Positions 1 through 9,276 are shown, numbered from the stretch's first letter. The stretch is 64,000 nucleotides of DNA from Deinococcales bacterium (GCA_013298595.1 JAAFIG010000005.1:1-64000); one strand, 5' to 3'. Notes: generated by a model from the letters alone, not told the origin. Program-made: numbers and translations.

Positions 1-11
1 GGGCGACGAAG

Positions 12-40
12 AATGTATCACCCATTTGATTAACTGTCAA
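12..40 (-). promoter_or_regulatory. Possible promoter firing out of the left edge
   Basis: On the minus strand TTGACA (35-40) and TACATT (12-17) are separated by 17 bases. Any transcript would leave the window at its left edge, so the target gene is not visible. The stretch 1-130 holds no other convincing gene. A minus-strand frame stays open here but has no start codon and follows a stop and a terminator. Confidence 0.4.
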
Positions 41-130
41 GCTGTAAGGTGGGGTCGGGTGGAATGCGTGAAATACAACTTGGTTACTAGGTTTAGAAAC
101 TATACTCGAGGAACGTGAACCTGAGTTCAA

Positions 131-161
131 AAGAAAACCCCACTTAAATTTAAGTGGGGTT
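131..161 (-). terminator. Rho-independent terminator after the first lipoprotein gene
   Basis: A perfect 26-base palindrome at 136-161 (arms AACCCCACTT and AAGTGGGGTT) is followed on the minus strand by TTTTCTT. It lies about 24 bases past the stop codon of the lipoprotein gene. Confidence 0.85.
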
Positions 162-184
162 ATTGGAAGCTCGAGAAGAAATTT

Positions 185-751
185 TTATTGGCAGTTATCC
201 CAAACGGGGATGGCTTCAACCAAAGCGTTACTCGAGGAACTATCGCCTCTGGCATCGGTGATTTTCAGACGTAAATCCAGGGCGCCAATTTTAATTGGTG
301 GGTTTGGTAATGGATTTGGACCAGGCACAGGATTGACAACCACAGCTTGAGGCATGATGCCTTGCAGTGTCATGTTCGGGTTTTGGTAAGGCACTGTTCG
401 GGTGGCAAATCCAAAAACCACTTTGATGCGTTGACCTGTGACAGTCACACCAGCTGATGGTGGATTAAGTTGAAACGTTGGGGAACGATAGGTATCTCGG
501 GCTGCGGTTCTTCCGAATAAATTGGCTTGGAATGATTCAAAATTACTGATATCACCTGAAAAACGGAATTCCAATGTCACTAAAGTATCGCCTTTGTTAT
601 CACAAATTGCGGGTACTTGAGAACCGCTTCTCGACTCGACATAGTTGGAAGTAAAAACAATGTCATCTGAGAAAACCGTTATTAACCCAGTCGAAACGCA
701 ACTCGAGAGTAAGGCAGCTAGAGCGGCACCAGCTATAAGTATCTTTTTCAC
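185..751 (-). CDS. Putative lipoprotein of unknown function
   Basis: Not recognised beyond the export signal. The N-terminus is a short basic stretch, a hydrophobic run and a lipobox ending LLSSC, so a lipid-anchored envelope protein of about 188 residues is expected. The mature part is rich in Val, Thr, Pro and Asn and looks beta-rich. I prefer the GTG at 751 to the ATG at 757. TAGACT at 758-763 touches that ATG, so a transcript could hardly include it, while the GTG lies six bases past the -10 box as in the other apparently leaderless genes here. A strong terminator follows. Confidence 0.7.
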   Translation of the reverse strand: MKKILIAGAALAALLSSCVSTGLITVFSDDIVFTSNYVESRSGSQVPAICDNKGDTLVTLEFRFSGDISNFESFQANLFGRTAARDTYRSPTFQLNPPSAGVTVTGQRIKVVFGFATRTVPYQNPNMTLQGIMPQAVVVNPVPGPNPLPNPPIKIGALDLRLKITDARGDSSSSNALVEAIPVWDNCQ

Positions 752-858
752 TCCCATAGTCTACTCGAGAAACACAAACTGGCATGAGATGAAACTTAAA
801 AGAGTCTTTACTTTGCCTTGAGGCGGGGTTTAACTTACCTAAGATTAAGGATTTTAAC

Positions 859-1155
859 TTACTCGAGATCAAGAATTTCAAAGGTTTCGTCTCGGACAGT
901 ATATTCGCCGTTTCCTGCCACAAAGCCCGAAACATTTTGCAGTAAAGTCTCGAGCCATTGGGCATCGTGGGAGATGCTGACCACACCAATCACTTCCCAA
1001 TCGTGGGTATCTAAGCCATCTAAACGGGCTACAGAAACAGGAAAACGGGCTTTTAAACGTTCGGTAACAGGGCGAATAAGTGCTCGTTTTTCTTTTAAGT
1101 TATGCACCCACGGCATCTCGAGGCGGGCAGTATAAACACCAATATAACCAAGCAT
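859..1155 (-). CDS. DUF503 (YlxP-like) protein
   Basis: A 98-residue protein with the DUF503 signature: an N-terminal strand, the motif HNLKEKRALIRPV, a short helix and a segment describing heterodimer-like strands. Members are small cytosolic ferredoxin-fold proteins of unclear role, in Bacillus encoded near rbfA and infB. Here it follows a small ferredoxin-fold gene, with the upstream stop and this start overlapping as TAATG, so the two are probably translationally coupled. Confidence 0.75.
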   Translation of the reverse strand: MLGYIGVYTARLEMPWVHNLKEKRALIRPVTERLKARFPVSVARLDGLDTHDWEVIGVVSISHDAQWLETLLQNVSGFVAGNGEYTVRDETFEILDLE

Positions 1156-1364
1156 TAGAGCATTCCAGCAAGGAATCCTTGGCTTCTCACTGCACGCAGT
1201 AAATCCATAACAGTGGCTTGGGTTGGGTCGAAGTTGACTTCTAATTGCCCAGGGTGAGGGTTGACAATATCGGCAACTCCTTTAATGGTTTTTAATGCGT
1301 TAATTACACGCTCAACTGCTTCTTGGGTGGCTAATCCCCGAACACCTAATAAAACACGAGTCAT
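1155..1364 (-). CDS. Small HMA-like (heavy-metal-associated fold) protein lacking CXXC
   Basis: A 69-residue protein with the betaalphabeta-betaalphabeta pattern of HMA metal-chaperone domains: [18 protein letters not shown], then a strand, [14 protein letters not shown], and a final helix. The metal-binding CXXC of copper chaperones is absent, since GVRGLAT occupies the loop. Copper binding by the usual ligands is therefore unlikely, and the protein may be a structural or regulatory relative. It is the first gene of a two-gene unit with the DUF503 gene, overlapping it by TAATG. Confidence 0.6.
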   Translation of the reverse strand: MTRVLLGVRGLATQEAVERVINALKTIKGVADIVNPHPGQLEVNFDPTQATVMDLLRAVRSQGFLAGML

Positions 1365-1411
1365 GGCTGCATTCTACACTGCTCGAGAAGCAACATTGTA
1401 GAATGGAAGCT

Positions 1412-1645
1412 ATGCACAAGACTGCTTTGGCTGTGAATATTGCTTTTTTGATTGAACGCTGCTCGAGATTTATTGTGCCTAAACCACCAAGTACGCCGCC
1501 TGCGCGTTTGCAGTTCTCGAATGCAACGGTTGGGTTGTCGTTGCAGGAAACTTTGTATGCGGCGCGGCAACCACCTGCTCGAGTGGTGATTCTGCGAGAA
1601 GATGAGTATTTTGTGGCAGTGAAAACTTTGCTTGAAGAAATCTAA
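1412..1645 (+). CDS. Small hypothetical protein, 77 aa
   Basis: Not recognised. The start at 1412 (MHKTALAVNIAF) is preferred to the ATG at 1403. TAGAAT at 1399-1404 lies seven bases before 1412 and would place the transcription start at or near that codon, whereas the ATG at 1403 overlaps the -10 itself. The protein has a hydrophobic N-terminal third, a Pro-rich middle and an acidic C-terminus. It is divergent from the HMA-like gene and just upstream of the M3 peptidase. Confidence 0.55.
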   Translation: MHKTALAVNIAFLIERCSRFIVPKPPSTPPARLQFSNATVGLSLQETLYAARQPPARVVILREDEYFVAVKTLLEEI

Positions 1646-1690
1646 CGCACAAACCAATTGTTGAAAGTTGACAGCCTTTACAATGAGGTT

Positions 1691-3355
1691 ATGAACCCAC
1701 ACGATTGGAATTCGCTTGAGCCTTTATATACAGCCCTTGAAACTGCTCCTTTAGATGCCACTAATGCTCGAGATTGGCTTGGGCGCTGGTCTGCTATAGA
1801 CGCTAATTTAGCCGAAGCGTACTCTCGAGCTTACCGTGCTCGTATGGAAGATACCACCAGCGAAATGGCTGAACAAACCTTTTTGCAACTGGTTGAGAAT
1901 GTCATTCCAAAAGCCAAAGTGGTACAAAATACACTCGAGAAACGCTTTGCAGCACTGCAAGGATTTGATCATCCTGAAACCAACGAATTTTTGAAGCGCA
2001 CTCGAGCCAGTTTAGCGATTTTTACTGAAGCCAATATTCCATTATCAACTGAAGAAAGTAAACTTGAAGTGGAGTATGACAAACTCATGGGTGGCATAAA
2101 TGTTGTGATTGGTGGCGAAGAATTAACGTTGTATGGTGCAATGGCAAAATTCCTCGAGCCTGACCGAACGTTACGCCAAACAGTCTATGAAGCATTGATT
2201 GCTCAGTGGCAAAAAATCCGACCAGAACTTGATGCTTTGTTTTTAGCAGCCCTGAAAATTCGGCGACAAAAAGCCAAAAATGCGGGTTATGCAAATTACC
2301 GCGAGTTCATCTGGCATGCCAAAGCACGATTTGATTACACCCCAGCCGATTGTCTCGAGTTTCATCAAAGTATTCTCGAGCATGTTGTGCCAATCGCCAG
2401 CCGTGCCTACGCGAAACGCCGTGAAATGATGGGTATAGACACGATTCGCCCATATGATACCAGTGTAAACCCAAGCGGACTCGAGCCACTCAGACCATTT
2501 ACCACGGTGGCTGAACTTGAAGAGCAAATTGAACAAGTTTTCTCGAGTTTAGATACAGACCTTGGTGCAATGTTTAACACCATGCGGCATGGCGAACTTG
2601 ACTTAGATAGTCGTAAAGGCAAAGGACCGGGTGGGTACTGCGATTTTTTTGAAGCCAGTGGTAAAGCCTATATTTTTATGAATGCTGTTGGTACGCATGA
2701 CGATTTGCAAACTATGCTGCATGAAGGGGGACATGCTTTCCATGCTTTAGAAAGTTACGCCAGCCAACCACTGATGTGGAATCACCACGGACCAATGGAA
2801 TTTTGCGAAGTTGCCAGCATGGGTATGGAAATGCTGGCAATGCCGTACTTAGAAAAAAGCAAAGGCGGTATGTACACCCCAGCCGAAGCCAAACGTGCTC
2901 GAGCCGATCATTTGTTTGAATCAGTGATTACGTTTTTGCCATACATGGCATGCGTGGATGCTTTTCAACACTGGTTGTACGTGGATGCACCCGAAGATGT
3001 CAGCATTGCCAGTATTCATGCAAAATGGGTTGAACTGTACTCGAGTTTTGTACCACACATTGACTTTACAGGTATTGAAGAACAAATGTTATTTCGTTGG
3101 CAACGCCAAAGTCATATTTATACTGCGCCTTTTTACTATATCGAATATGGTATTGCCCAACTTGGAGCGGTGCAAGTCTGGCGCAACGCCAAAAAAGACG
3201 AAAAACAAGCTGTGCAACAATACCGCCAAGCACTCAGACTTGGCGGAACTCGAGGTTTAAAGGAATTATTTGCGACTGCTGGTATTCAACTGGCTTTTGA
3301 CTCGAATCATGTGGCTGGTTTAATGCAGCTCATCGAACAAGAATTAGGGCTTTAA
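1691..3355 (+). CDS. pepF: Oligoendopeptidase F-like M3 metallopeptidase
   Basis: A 554-residue cytosolic zinc peptidase expected to degrade short peptides. The M3 zinc motif HEGGH is at about residues 344-348 in the context MLHEGGHAFHALE. Further family hallmarks are MEFCEVASMGMEML, which supplies the third zinc ligand Glu, and the C-terminal FYYIEYGIAQLGAVQVW. I choose ATG 1691: TACAAT at 1679-1684 lies six bases upstream, suggesting a leaderless transcript. The TTG at 1658 would precede this -10 box. Length is slightly below the usual 565-600. Confidence 0.9.
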   Translation: MNPHDWNSLEPLYTALETAPLDATNARDWLGRWSAIDANLAEAYSRAYRARMEDTTSEMAEQTFLQLVENVIPKAKVVQNTLEKRFAALQGFDHPETNEFLKRTRASLAIFTEANIPLSTEESKLEVEYDKLMGGINVVIGGEELTLYGAMAKFLEPDRTLRQTVYEALIAQWQKIRPELDALFLAALKIRRQKAKNAGYANYREFIWHAKARFDYTPADCLEFHQSILEHVVPIASRAYAKRREMMGIDTIRPYDTSVNPSGLEPLRPFTTVAELEEQIEQVFSSLDTDLGAMFNTMRHGELDLDSRKGKGPGGYCDFFEASGKAYIFMNAVGTHDDLQTMLHEGGHAFHALESYASQPLMWNHHGPMEFCEVASMGMEMLAMPYLEKSKGGMYTPAEAKRARADHLFESVITFLPYMACVDAFQHWLYVDAPEDVSIASIHAKWVELYSSFVPHIDFTGIEEQMLFRWQRQSHIYTAPFYYIEYGIAQLGAVQVWRNAKKDEKQAVQQYRQALRLGGTRGLKELFATAGIQLAFDSNHVAGLMQLIEQELGL

Positions 3356-3383
3356 GTATCTACCGCCTACATTTTGGATTTTT

Positions 3384-3485
3384 CAAAAAGCGGCAAATCT
3401 GTTCTTGTTCACAGATACGCTGTCCTTACTCCTGCTAGTCACGAAATGTTTTAGGCGTTTTTCCTAAAACATTTCGTGGAGGTAT
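3384..3485. repeat. Hairpin element A (related to the element at 39534)
   Basis: The M3 gene and ispH converge across 130 bases holding two stems: ATCTGT/ACAGAT (3397-3402, 3411-3416) and a perfect 16-bp stem (3440-3455, 3463-3478) with a 7-base loop. CAAAAAGCGGCAAA at 3384 and TTACTCCTGCTAGTC at 3426-3440 match element B (CAAAAAGCGGTCAAA, and CTACTCCTTTTAGTC with 12 of 15 identical) in the same order and similar spacing. The big stem itself differs. No clean T-run follows, so this is not a standard terminator. It contains no CTCGAG. Confidence 0.6.
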
Positions 3486-4484
3486 TTAACTTGCAAATGC
3501 AGGAACACGAACAGGTTTTCTAAATTCAATATCCTCAGGTTCGCCACCATCTTCTCGCACTACCAAATGAGGGTTACTCGAGCGAAAAAATTCTACAATA
3601 CTCATCACCAAATCATCTGGTGTACTGGCGGCGCTGGTAATACCAACAGTTTTGACACCATCCAGCCAATCAGGTTTGATATCCGTTACGCTGTCCACTC
3701 GGTATGCTTCTTTGGTTATTTCTTCGGCAAGTTCGACCAAACGCATGCCATTTGAAGAAGTTAAACTCGAGACAACCAAAAACATATCCACTTGTGGCGC
3801 AATCACTTTGACCGCTGCTTGACGATTTTTGGTGGCGTAACACAAGTCACTTCTCGAGGGGATGGTTAAATTGGGAAAGCGCCTTTTTAGAACATCCACA
3901 GTTTTATCGGTATCGTCTACGGATAATGTGGTTTGGGTTAAAACAATGCACTTATCAGGATTTGGTACTTGCACAGTGTGTGGGTCTTGTAATTTAACAT
4001 CTGCTTTACGATTACCTAAAACACTGACCAGAATAGTATTTTCGGGGGCTTCACCAAATGTACCAATCACTTCCTGATGTGAACTCGAGTCGCCAATCAG
4101 TAAAATGCTAAAACCCATGGCGGCATAGCGTTTTGCCTCGGAATGCACTTTTGTGACTAAGGGGCAGGTCGCGTCCAGAGTAGTTAAACCACGTTTATTG
4201 GCTTCTTGGCGTACCACAGGCGAAATACCATGAGCACTAAAAACCACAGTGTTGCCCTGACCACTCATCTGCTCGAGTTCAGCAAGATTCTCAACAAAGC
4301 GCACATTGTGTTGCTGCTCAAGGCGTTCGACAACTGTGTGATTATGAACTATAGCGTGATAAGCAACGATATTTCCTTCTTGACGAACTGCATTTTCAGC
4401 AGCCGCTTCCTCGAGTGCTTCAATCGCCATGACGACACCAGCACAGTATCCACGAGGACGAGCTAAAATGACGGTCTCTACCAT
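3486..4484 (-). CDS. ispH: 4-hydroxy-3-methylbut-2-enyl diphosphate reductase
   Basis: IspH (LytB) is the last enzyme of the MEP isoprenoid pathway, reducing HMBPP to IPP and DMAPP with a [4Fe-4S] cluster. The three cluster cysteines are visible: RGYCAGV (Cys14), DATCPLV and SDLCYAT. So are the HNHTVV and FSAHGIS substrate-pocket motifs and [11 protein letters not shown] near the C-terminus. At 332 residues the length is normal. TATGCT at 4491-4496 lies six bases before the ATG, suggesting leaderless expression. Confidence 0.95.
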   Translation of the reverse strand: MVETVILARPRGYCAGVVMAIEALEEAAAENAVRQEGNIVAYHAIVHNHTVVERLEQQHNVRFVENLAELEQMSGQGNTVVFSAHGISPVVRQEANKRGLTTLDATCPLVTKVHSEAKRYAAMGFSILLIGDSSSHQEVIGTFGEAPENTILVSVLGNRKADVKLQDPHTVQVPNPDKCIVLTQTTLSVDDTDKTVDVLKRRFPNLTIPSRSDLCYATKNRQAAVKVIAPQVDMFLVVSSLTSSNGMRLVELAEEITKEAYRVDSVTDIKPDWLDGVKTVGITSAASTPDDLVMSIVEFFRSSNPHLVVREDGGEPEDIEFRKPVRVPAFAS

Positions 4485-4511
4485 GCGCCGAGCATAGCGC
4501 GATTCAAGAAG

Positions 4512-5384
4512 TCAACTGTCTCGAGGTGAAGGTCGGGCTAACCAACCACCTAAAAACAGCAACCCAGCCGCAAGCGCAAAACTCGAGCTAAGTTGCTCTT
4601 TGAGTAGCAATGCCCCAAGCAACGAACCCACAATGGGCTGGGCAAAAAATGCAATGCCAGATAAAACACTGCCTGCCCTCGAGACTCCGTATACCCAAAG
4701 TGCAAAAGCAACGGCTGTGGAAATAATACCCACGTAAAAAACACCAAGTAAAACCAGAGGTGTGATGGCTTGCCACTGAATTGGACTTGTCTCGAGTGGA
4801 ATCAGTGCTGTTGTGCCAAGGCAACCAATCAGACTTGCCCAAGCTGTGACTGCAAAAGCATCGAGTTTAGCAACAGTTTGCCCACCCACTACACCAAGGA
4901 CACCCCATGTGAAAGCAGCCAAGAGTAACCACAGTGCACCAGCCACGTTACCACCTTCATTAACGCCTGAGAGTAAATAGACTGCCAGCAAGCCAAATCC
5001 TAAACCCAGCCAAGCTCGGATAGGTACTTTCTCGAGACCAAAGGTTGCCGCAATTGCCACCGTAAAAAGTGGTGAAGCGGTGGTAATCAGACTACCTAGG
5101 GCTGCGCCTGCTAATTTTGTACCAATAAATTGAGCACAAATACTGACAACATAACCAACTACGCCCATAATGGCAACCTGCCCCCAAGCAGCTCGGGGGA
5201 TACGCCATTCACGACGCATCAAAGCGTACACTATAAAAATTGTTAATGCTGAAATCAGCATCCGTAATGCCACCAGAGGAATAGGTGGTATGACCTCAAG
5301 TACAACTCGAGAAATAACATACATCCCACCCCAAATAGCACTGGCTGCTAATGCTGCCAGAAAACCTTTTTGCACAGAACTCAT
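4512..5384 (-). CDS. EamA/DMT-superfamily membrane exporter
   Basis: About 290 residues with ten predicted hydrophobic helices in two homologous halves, each resembling an EamA domain (AIWGGMYVISRV...PPIPLVALR and AFTWGVLGVVGGQ). The family exports amino acids, nucleosides or other small metabolites, and the substrate cannot be read from sequence. TAAAGT immediately abuts the ATG, so a leaderless start at the GTG four codons in is possible. It diverges from a small gene at 5577. Confidence 0.8.
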   Translation of the reverse strand: MSSVQKGFLAALAASAIWGGMYVISRVVLEVIPPIPLVALRMLISALTIFIVYALMRREWRIPRAAWGQVAIMGVVGYVVSICAQFIGTKLAGAALGSLITTASPLFTVAIAATFGLEKVPIRAWLGLGFGLLAVYLLSGVNEGGNVAGALWLLLAAFTWGVLGVVGGQTVAKLDAFAVTAWASLIGCLGTTALIPLETSPIQWQAITPLVLLGVFYVGIISTAVAFALWVYGVSRAGSVLSGIAFFAQPIVGSLLGALLLKEQLSSSFALAAGLLFLGGWLARPSPRDS

Positions 5385-5457
5385 ACTTTACGCTAACACA
5401 CAAAAACAACAGCAATCCATCATCAGCAGAGTCAATAACAATTTTTAGATCAATTGT

Positions 5458-5487
5458 TTGACACACTTGGGCTTAGAAACCTATACT
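5458..5487 (+). promoter_or_regulatory. Sigma-70-like promoter
   Basis: TTGACA (5458-5463) and TATACT (5482-5487) with an 18-base spacer form one of the best promoters in the window. It drives the small gene at 5577 and gives a leader of roughly 83 bases. Confidence 0.75.
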
Positions 5488-5529
5488 ACAGTTATCGTGC
5501 AAACCATCGAGCAATTACCAACAACCAGT

Positions 5530-5547
5530 CGCCGCCACAAGGCGGCG
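5530..5547 (+). promoter_or_regulatory. Leader hairpin before the 5577 gene
   Basis: CGCCGCC-ACAA-GGCGGCG forms a 7-bp GC-only stem with a 4-base loop in the leader, ending about 14 bases before the AAGGAGG ribosome-binding site. There is no T-run, so it is more likely a stabiliser or a translation/pausing element than a terminator. Confidence 0.5.
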
Positions 5548-5576
5548 TTTGTGTCCCCAATCCAAGGAGGTCTGGC

Positions 5577-5942
5577 ATGACAGTGACGTACTCGAGTGAA
5601 GAAATTTTACGTGGCTTAAAGCATTATCGCCGTATCGCCAAGCAAGATTTGTTGCGAGCGCCAGAAACTCCGAATCCAGATGCGTTTACGCAACATGCCG
5701 AAAGTCGGCGCGAAATTTATGGCGCGTTAGCTGAACTCGCCGAAACAGGAGCCGCCGAAGATGTTGTTGTGAAAGCCCTCGAGCTATATAAAGCTTTACC
5801 TTTTGTCAGTGGTACTGCCGAAGATGCCTACTCGGATATCAAAGGCAAAGAAAATGCGCTCGAGAATTTCTTTTTGATGATTGGTTTAGATCCAAAAGTG
5901 CGCCGCGAAGCTCGGCGTGAACGTAAATCCTTGGAATCCTAG
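5577..5942 (+). CDS. Small hypothetical helical protein, 121 aa
   Basis: Not recognised. The start ATG at 5577 is fixed by a strong AAGGAGG seven bases upstream, and a longer frame beginning at 5454 would read through the promoter. The product looks all-helical and charged, ends in an Arg/Glu-rich tail (RREARRERKSLES) and has no signal peptide or membrane segment, so it is probably cytosolic. It has its own promoter, a structured leader and a strong terminator, which suggests a well-expressed single-gene unit. Confidence 0.75.
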   Translation: MTVTYSSEEILRGLKHYRRIAKQDLLRAPETPNPDAFTQHAESRREIYGALAELAETGAAEDVVVKALELYKALPFVSGTAEDAYSDIKGKENALENFFLMIGLDPKVRREARRERKSLES

Positions 5943-5968
5943 TAATACAACACCTAGCAATACAGTTC

Positions 5969-6006
5969 ACTCGAGAGACTTTTATAAAAAGCCTCTCGAG
6001 TTTTTG
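5969..6006 (+). terminator. Terminator with CTCGAG at the base of both arms
   Basis: CTCGAGAG-A-CTTTT pairs with AAAAG-C-CTCTCGAG (5970-6000) and is followed by TTTTTG. Two copies of the iterated palindrome make up the lower stem. Confidence 0.85.
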
Positions 6007-6058
6007 TCCACATGCAGTATGGACTTGTATTGAAATTTATAAAACCAGACAATACAGC

Positions 6059-7168
6059 GTGGAAACAAAACATGAAAAATTGGCGAATGTGCTGGTGGCG
6101 CATTCAACACAATTACAACCTGGCGAACGTGTGCTTATCGAAGCGTTTGATGTCCCTGAAAGCCTACTCGAGGTTTTAATAGATCGGGTTGTGGCAGCTG
6201 GTGCAATACCTTTTGTGGATACCAAGCATAATCGTGTGCTCCGAAAACTTTATATGAATGCCTCCGAGGAAATGATGCAACGTTGGGCAAGTTGGGAACT
6301 TGACCGCATGAAACAAATGGATGCTTACATTGGTATTCGAGGCAGTAACAATGCACTCGAGTTTTCGGATGTGCCATCAGATCGGATGAAACACTACCAA
6401 ATGCACATTTGGGGTAATGTGCACCGTCACCGAGTTGCCAAGACCAAATGGGTGGTCTTGCGTTACCCAAGTTCATCATTTGCCCAAAGCGCAGGCATGA
6501 GCAGCGCAGCTTTTGAAGAATTTTATTTCGATGTTTGCGGTTTAGATTATGCCAAAATGTACACTGCTCAATTACCATTGCAAAAACGCATGCTCGAGGC
6601 AGATAAAGTGCGTTTAACTGGTAAAGGCACAGACCTTGAATTTAGTATTAAAAATATTGGCGCTGTTATTTGTAGTGGCGAGAAAAACATTCCTGATGGA
6701 GAATTGTACTCTTGTCCTGTGCGTGACAGTGTTAATGGTGTGATTCATTTTAATACCCCAACGCTTTACCTTGGAACTCGCTTTGAAGATATACGACTCG
6801 AGTTTAAGAATGGCAAAGTTGTCAATGCCACAGCCAATAATACCCAAAAACTCAACGAGATTCTTGATACCGATGAAGGCGCACGGTTTATTGGTGAATT
6901 TGCTATTGGCTTTAATCCGTACATTACAAAGCCAATGCTCGATATTTTATTTGACGAAAAAATCGCAGGCAGTTTTCATTTTACGCCAGGACAAGCCTAC
7001 GAAGATGCTGACAATGGTAACCGCAGTGCTGTCCATTGGGATATGGTTTTTATTCAAACACCAGAGTACGGTGGTGGCGAAATATACTTTGATAACGAAT
7101 TGATTCGTAAGGACGGCATTTTTATTCCCACCGATTTACATGGGTTAAATCCTGAAAACTTAAAATAA
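6059..7168 (+). CDS. M29 family metallo-aminopeptidase
   Basis: A 369-residue aminopeptidase of the thermophilic-aminopeptidase (AmpS/AmpT, M29) family, a cytosolic dimeric enzyme with two metals that removes N-terminal residues. The metal-ligand region is recognisable: SGEKNIPDGELY, GEFAIGFNP, then HFTPGQAYED and NRSAVHWDMV near the C-terminus. The start is a GTG at 6059, with no clear Shine-Dalgarno. TACAGC directly precedes it, so exact initiation is uncertain, but no later ATG preserves the N-terminal domain. Confidence 0.85.
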   Translation: METKHEKLANVLVAHSTQLQPGERVLIEAFDVPESLLEVLIDRVVAAGAIPFVDTKHNRVLRKLYMNASEEMMQRWASWELDRMKQMDAYIGIRGSNNALEFSDVPSDRMKHYQMHIWGNVHRHRVAKTKWVVLRYPSSSFAQSAGMSSAAFEEFYFDVCGLDYAKMYTAQLPLQKRMLEADKVRLTGKGTDLEFSIKNIGAVICSGEKNIPDGELYSCPVRDSVNGVIHFNTPTLYLGTRFEDIRLEFKNGKVVNATANNTQKLNEILDTDEGARFIGEFAIGFNPYITKPMLDILFDEKIAGSFHFTPGQAYEDADNGNRSAVHWDMVFIQTPEYGGGEIYFDNELIRKDGIFIPTDLHGLNPENLK

Positions 7169-7218
7169 GTTAATTCATTCAAATCTAAATCAGATAAAAC
7201 CGATTAAGCTTTTCAAAT

Positions 7219-7629
7219 ATGAAAAAATTATTGCTGAGCTTAATCGGAGCTGTGCTGTGTTCGAGTTGTGTTGTCAGTACAACCGCCCCTGCGCCAAGAC
7301 CTATCGTGGTTGTGACACCAACCAATACCATTCCAATGTGGAACACGCAATTGGGTATCACTGCGTACCCGAATAGCCAATTACTCGAGATGGATTCGGA
7401 TAAAAATGGCTCAAGCAAAGTGGTATTCACCAGTTCGGCAAATTTAAGCACCATTTATGCACACATCCATAATCAATTGAACTATAAAGGTTGGCAACGT
7501 ACCGAATTAGATTACAAAGATAAAGCCACAAAACTCGAGGCAAAATACCGTTTGAGCAATCGTGAATTACGCATCAAACTCGATGCTGAAGGTAAAAGTA
7601 ACCGCTACAAACTCGAGCTAAAGTTCTAA
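7219..7629 (+). CDS. Putative lipoprotein, 136 aa
   Basis: Not recognised. MKKLLLSLIGAVLCSSC is a lipoprotein signal with lipobox LCSSC (a second Cys sits at residue 14). The mature part begins with a Pro/Thr/Val linker followed by an alternating alpha/beta segment of about 85 residues (AYPNSQLLEMDS, then a helix with IHNQLNYKGWQRTEL). TAAGCT at 7205-7210 lies eight bases before the ATG and there is no ribosome-binding site, consistent with leaderless expression. Confidence 0.65.
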   Translation: MKKLLLSLIGAVLCSSCVVSTTAPAPRPIVVVTPTNTIPMWNTQLGITAYPNSQLLEMDSDKNGSSKVVFTSSANLSTIYAHIHNQLNYKGWQRTELDYKDKATKLEAKYRLSNRELRIKLDAEGKSNRYKLELKF

Positions 7630-7674
7630 ACTACTTTAGCCGCTGGCTCGAGTATGATTTTTAGGAGGCTCGGT

Positions 7675-9276
7675 ATGAAAAAAATCACTGCGACTGTGTT
7701 GTTAAGCAGTGGGCTTTTATCAGTCTCGAGTGTTGCTTTACTGCAACAGCAATTAAAGCTAGTCACCACAACCTATATTGCTAGTGAAGAAAACTTCGCA
7801 AATCCAGAACGTGGTTTTATGCCGTCATTTGTGGTCGGCTGGAAACTTTCACAAACAGGTGAAGATTTAGCCACTTGGGATTTTTGTGGTTCAGGTAATA
7901 ACTTTACGGCATACAATGATGATCGCTTAAATGTGCCATTGCGACAAGAAGAAATGCAAGCCATGCGAAACAGTGGGCAATCCCTAGCTCGAGTAATTTA
8001 TCATTTATCTAAGTATCGTAATGCTGAACTGGACGCAGCAGCTTTGCAATTAATGCAACAAGATTTTGCGACAGCTCGAGCAGGTGGTATTAAATTATCA
8101 CCTGCTTTTACGTATAATTTTTCTAAAGGTGGACCAGATGCGCCGCTGACTCGAGTTTTGCAGCACATTCAAGCCATTAAACCAATTTTACAAAAAAACG
8201 CTGATGTTATTGCTCAAGTGCATCTTAGTTGGATTGGTTGTTGGGGTGAAATGCACACCTCGAGTAACAAACTCATAGATGATGGGCGTTTTAACGATAA
8301 AACCCGTCAAATTATGACTGCTATGCTTGATGCAGTGCCAGCCGAACGATTTATCATGGTACGTTATCCGTTTATTAAATTTGCTTTTCTGAGTCAGCAA
8401 CAAACCCAACCTATAGCCCCTGTCTCGAGTCAGGAAGCCTTTAATGCAAGCGCAAAATCGCGTTTAGGGCATCAGGAAGATTGTATTGATTGTGGTGAAT
8501 TTAACGGAGGCACATGGAGTATTGGTGGAACACCATCGCAACTGCGAAGTTATCTCGAGGCAGAAAGTCGGTTTGTGCCTCAATTTGCCGAATCGGACAC
8601 ATTGCTGGATGCCTATGCAGTGGCTACCGATGCTGATGGTGATGGATTTACTCGCCCCGAACACGATTCTTGTTTCCGAATGATTGGTACAAAAGCACAA
8701 CCAGGCTTGTTGGTACGTCAGCATTTTAGTGGCATAGATAGTGATAATCCGATTGGTTTAGAGCAAGCAAAAAATATTGGTATTGCCAGTAGTCAAGGTA
8801 TTCAGCGTTGGAAGCGAGATGGTTGTTATCTCGAGATTGCAAAACGCTTAGGTTACCGCTTAGTGTTACAACGCTCAATCATTCCAAGCATCGCTAGAAT
8901 CGGGCAGCAACTACCAATGAGCATAGACATTCGTAATGTTGGTTATGCCAGCCCATATAACCCAAGGGGACTCGAGTTGGTGTTGCGTGCAAAAACCAAT
9001 GGTCAGGTGACACGTCTGAGTTTTTTAAAAGCCAAAGATGCCAATCTCGACCCGCGTTTTTGGTTACCTGAACGTGGCGAAATATCACTTAAAGCCACAG
9101 TCGTTTTACCAAAAACCTTAGCAACTGGTATGTACGAAGTATTACTGAACTTACCCGATCCAAAACCAAGTCTCGAGTCCCGAGCTGAATACAGTATTCG
9201 CTTGGCAAATCAGAATATCTGGGAAGCCACAACAGGTTTTAATGCGTTAAAAACAACGCTCGAAATATTGCCTTAA
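7675..9276 (+). CDS. Secreted DUF4874/DUF4832 protein
   Basis: A 533-residue exported protein. The start at 7675 is set by AGGAGG ten bases upstream, and the signal peptide runs MKKITATVLLSSGLLSVSSVALL. NPERGFMPSF is the DUF4874 hallmark, followed by a TIM-barrel-like region (VHLSWIGCWGEMHTSSNKL) and a C-terminal beta domain typical of DUF4832. Members are presumed glycoside hydrolases but remain largely uncharacterised. An EF-hand-like loop, DADGDGFTRPEHD, sits near residue 320 and may bind calcium. Confidence 0.75.
   Translation: MKKITATVLLSSGLLSVSSVALLQQQLKLVTTTYIASEENFANPERGFMPSFVVGWKLSQTGEDLATWDFCGSGNNFTAYNDDRLNVPLRQEEMQAMRNSGQSLARVIYHLSKYRNAELDAAALQLMQQDFATARAGGIKLSPAFTYNFSKGGPDAPLTRVLQHIQAIKPILQKNADVIAQVHLSWIGCWGEMHTSSNKLIDDGRFNDKTRQIMTAMLDAVPAERFIMVRYPFIKFAFLSQQQTQPIAPVSSQEAFNASAKSRLGHQEDCIDCGEFNGGTWSIGGTPSQLRSYLEAESRFVPQFAESDTLLDAYAVATDADGDGFTRPEHDSCFRMIGTKAQPGLLVRQHFSGIDSDNPIGLEQAKNIGIASSQGIQRWKRDGCYLEIAKRLGYRLVLQRSIIPSIARIGQQLPMSIDIRNVGYASPYNPRGLELVLRAKTNGQVTRLSFLKAKDANLDPRFWLPERGEISLKATVVLPKTLATGMYEVLLNLPDPKPSLESRAEYSIRLANQNIWEATTGFNALKTTLEILP

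Noticed and set aside
1-130. Minus-strand open frame at the left edge as a gene end
   Set aside because: It follows a stop codon and a terminator and lacks a start codon. A promoter reading outward fits better.
3440-3478. Large stem in element A as the ispH terminator
   Set aside because: It is downstream of ispH, but no T-run follows on the minus strand, and a related element occurs at 39534.
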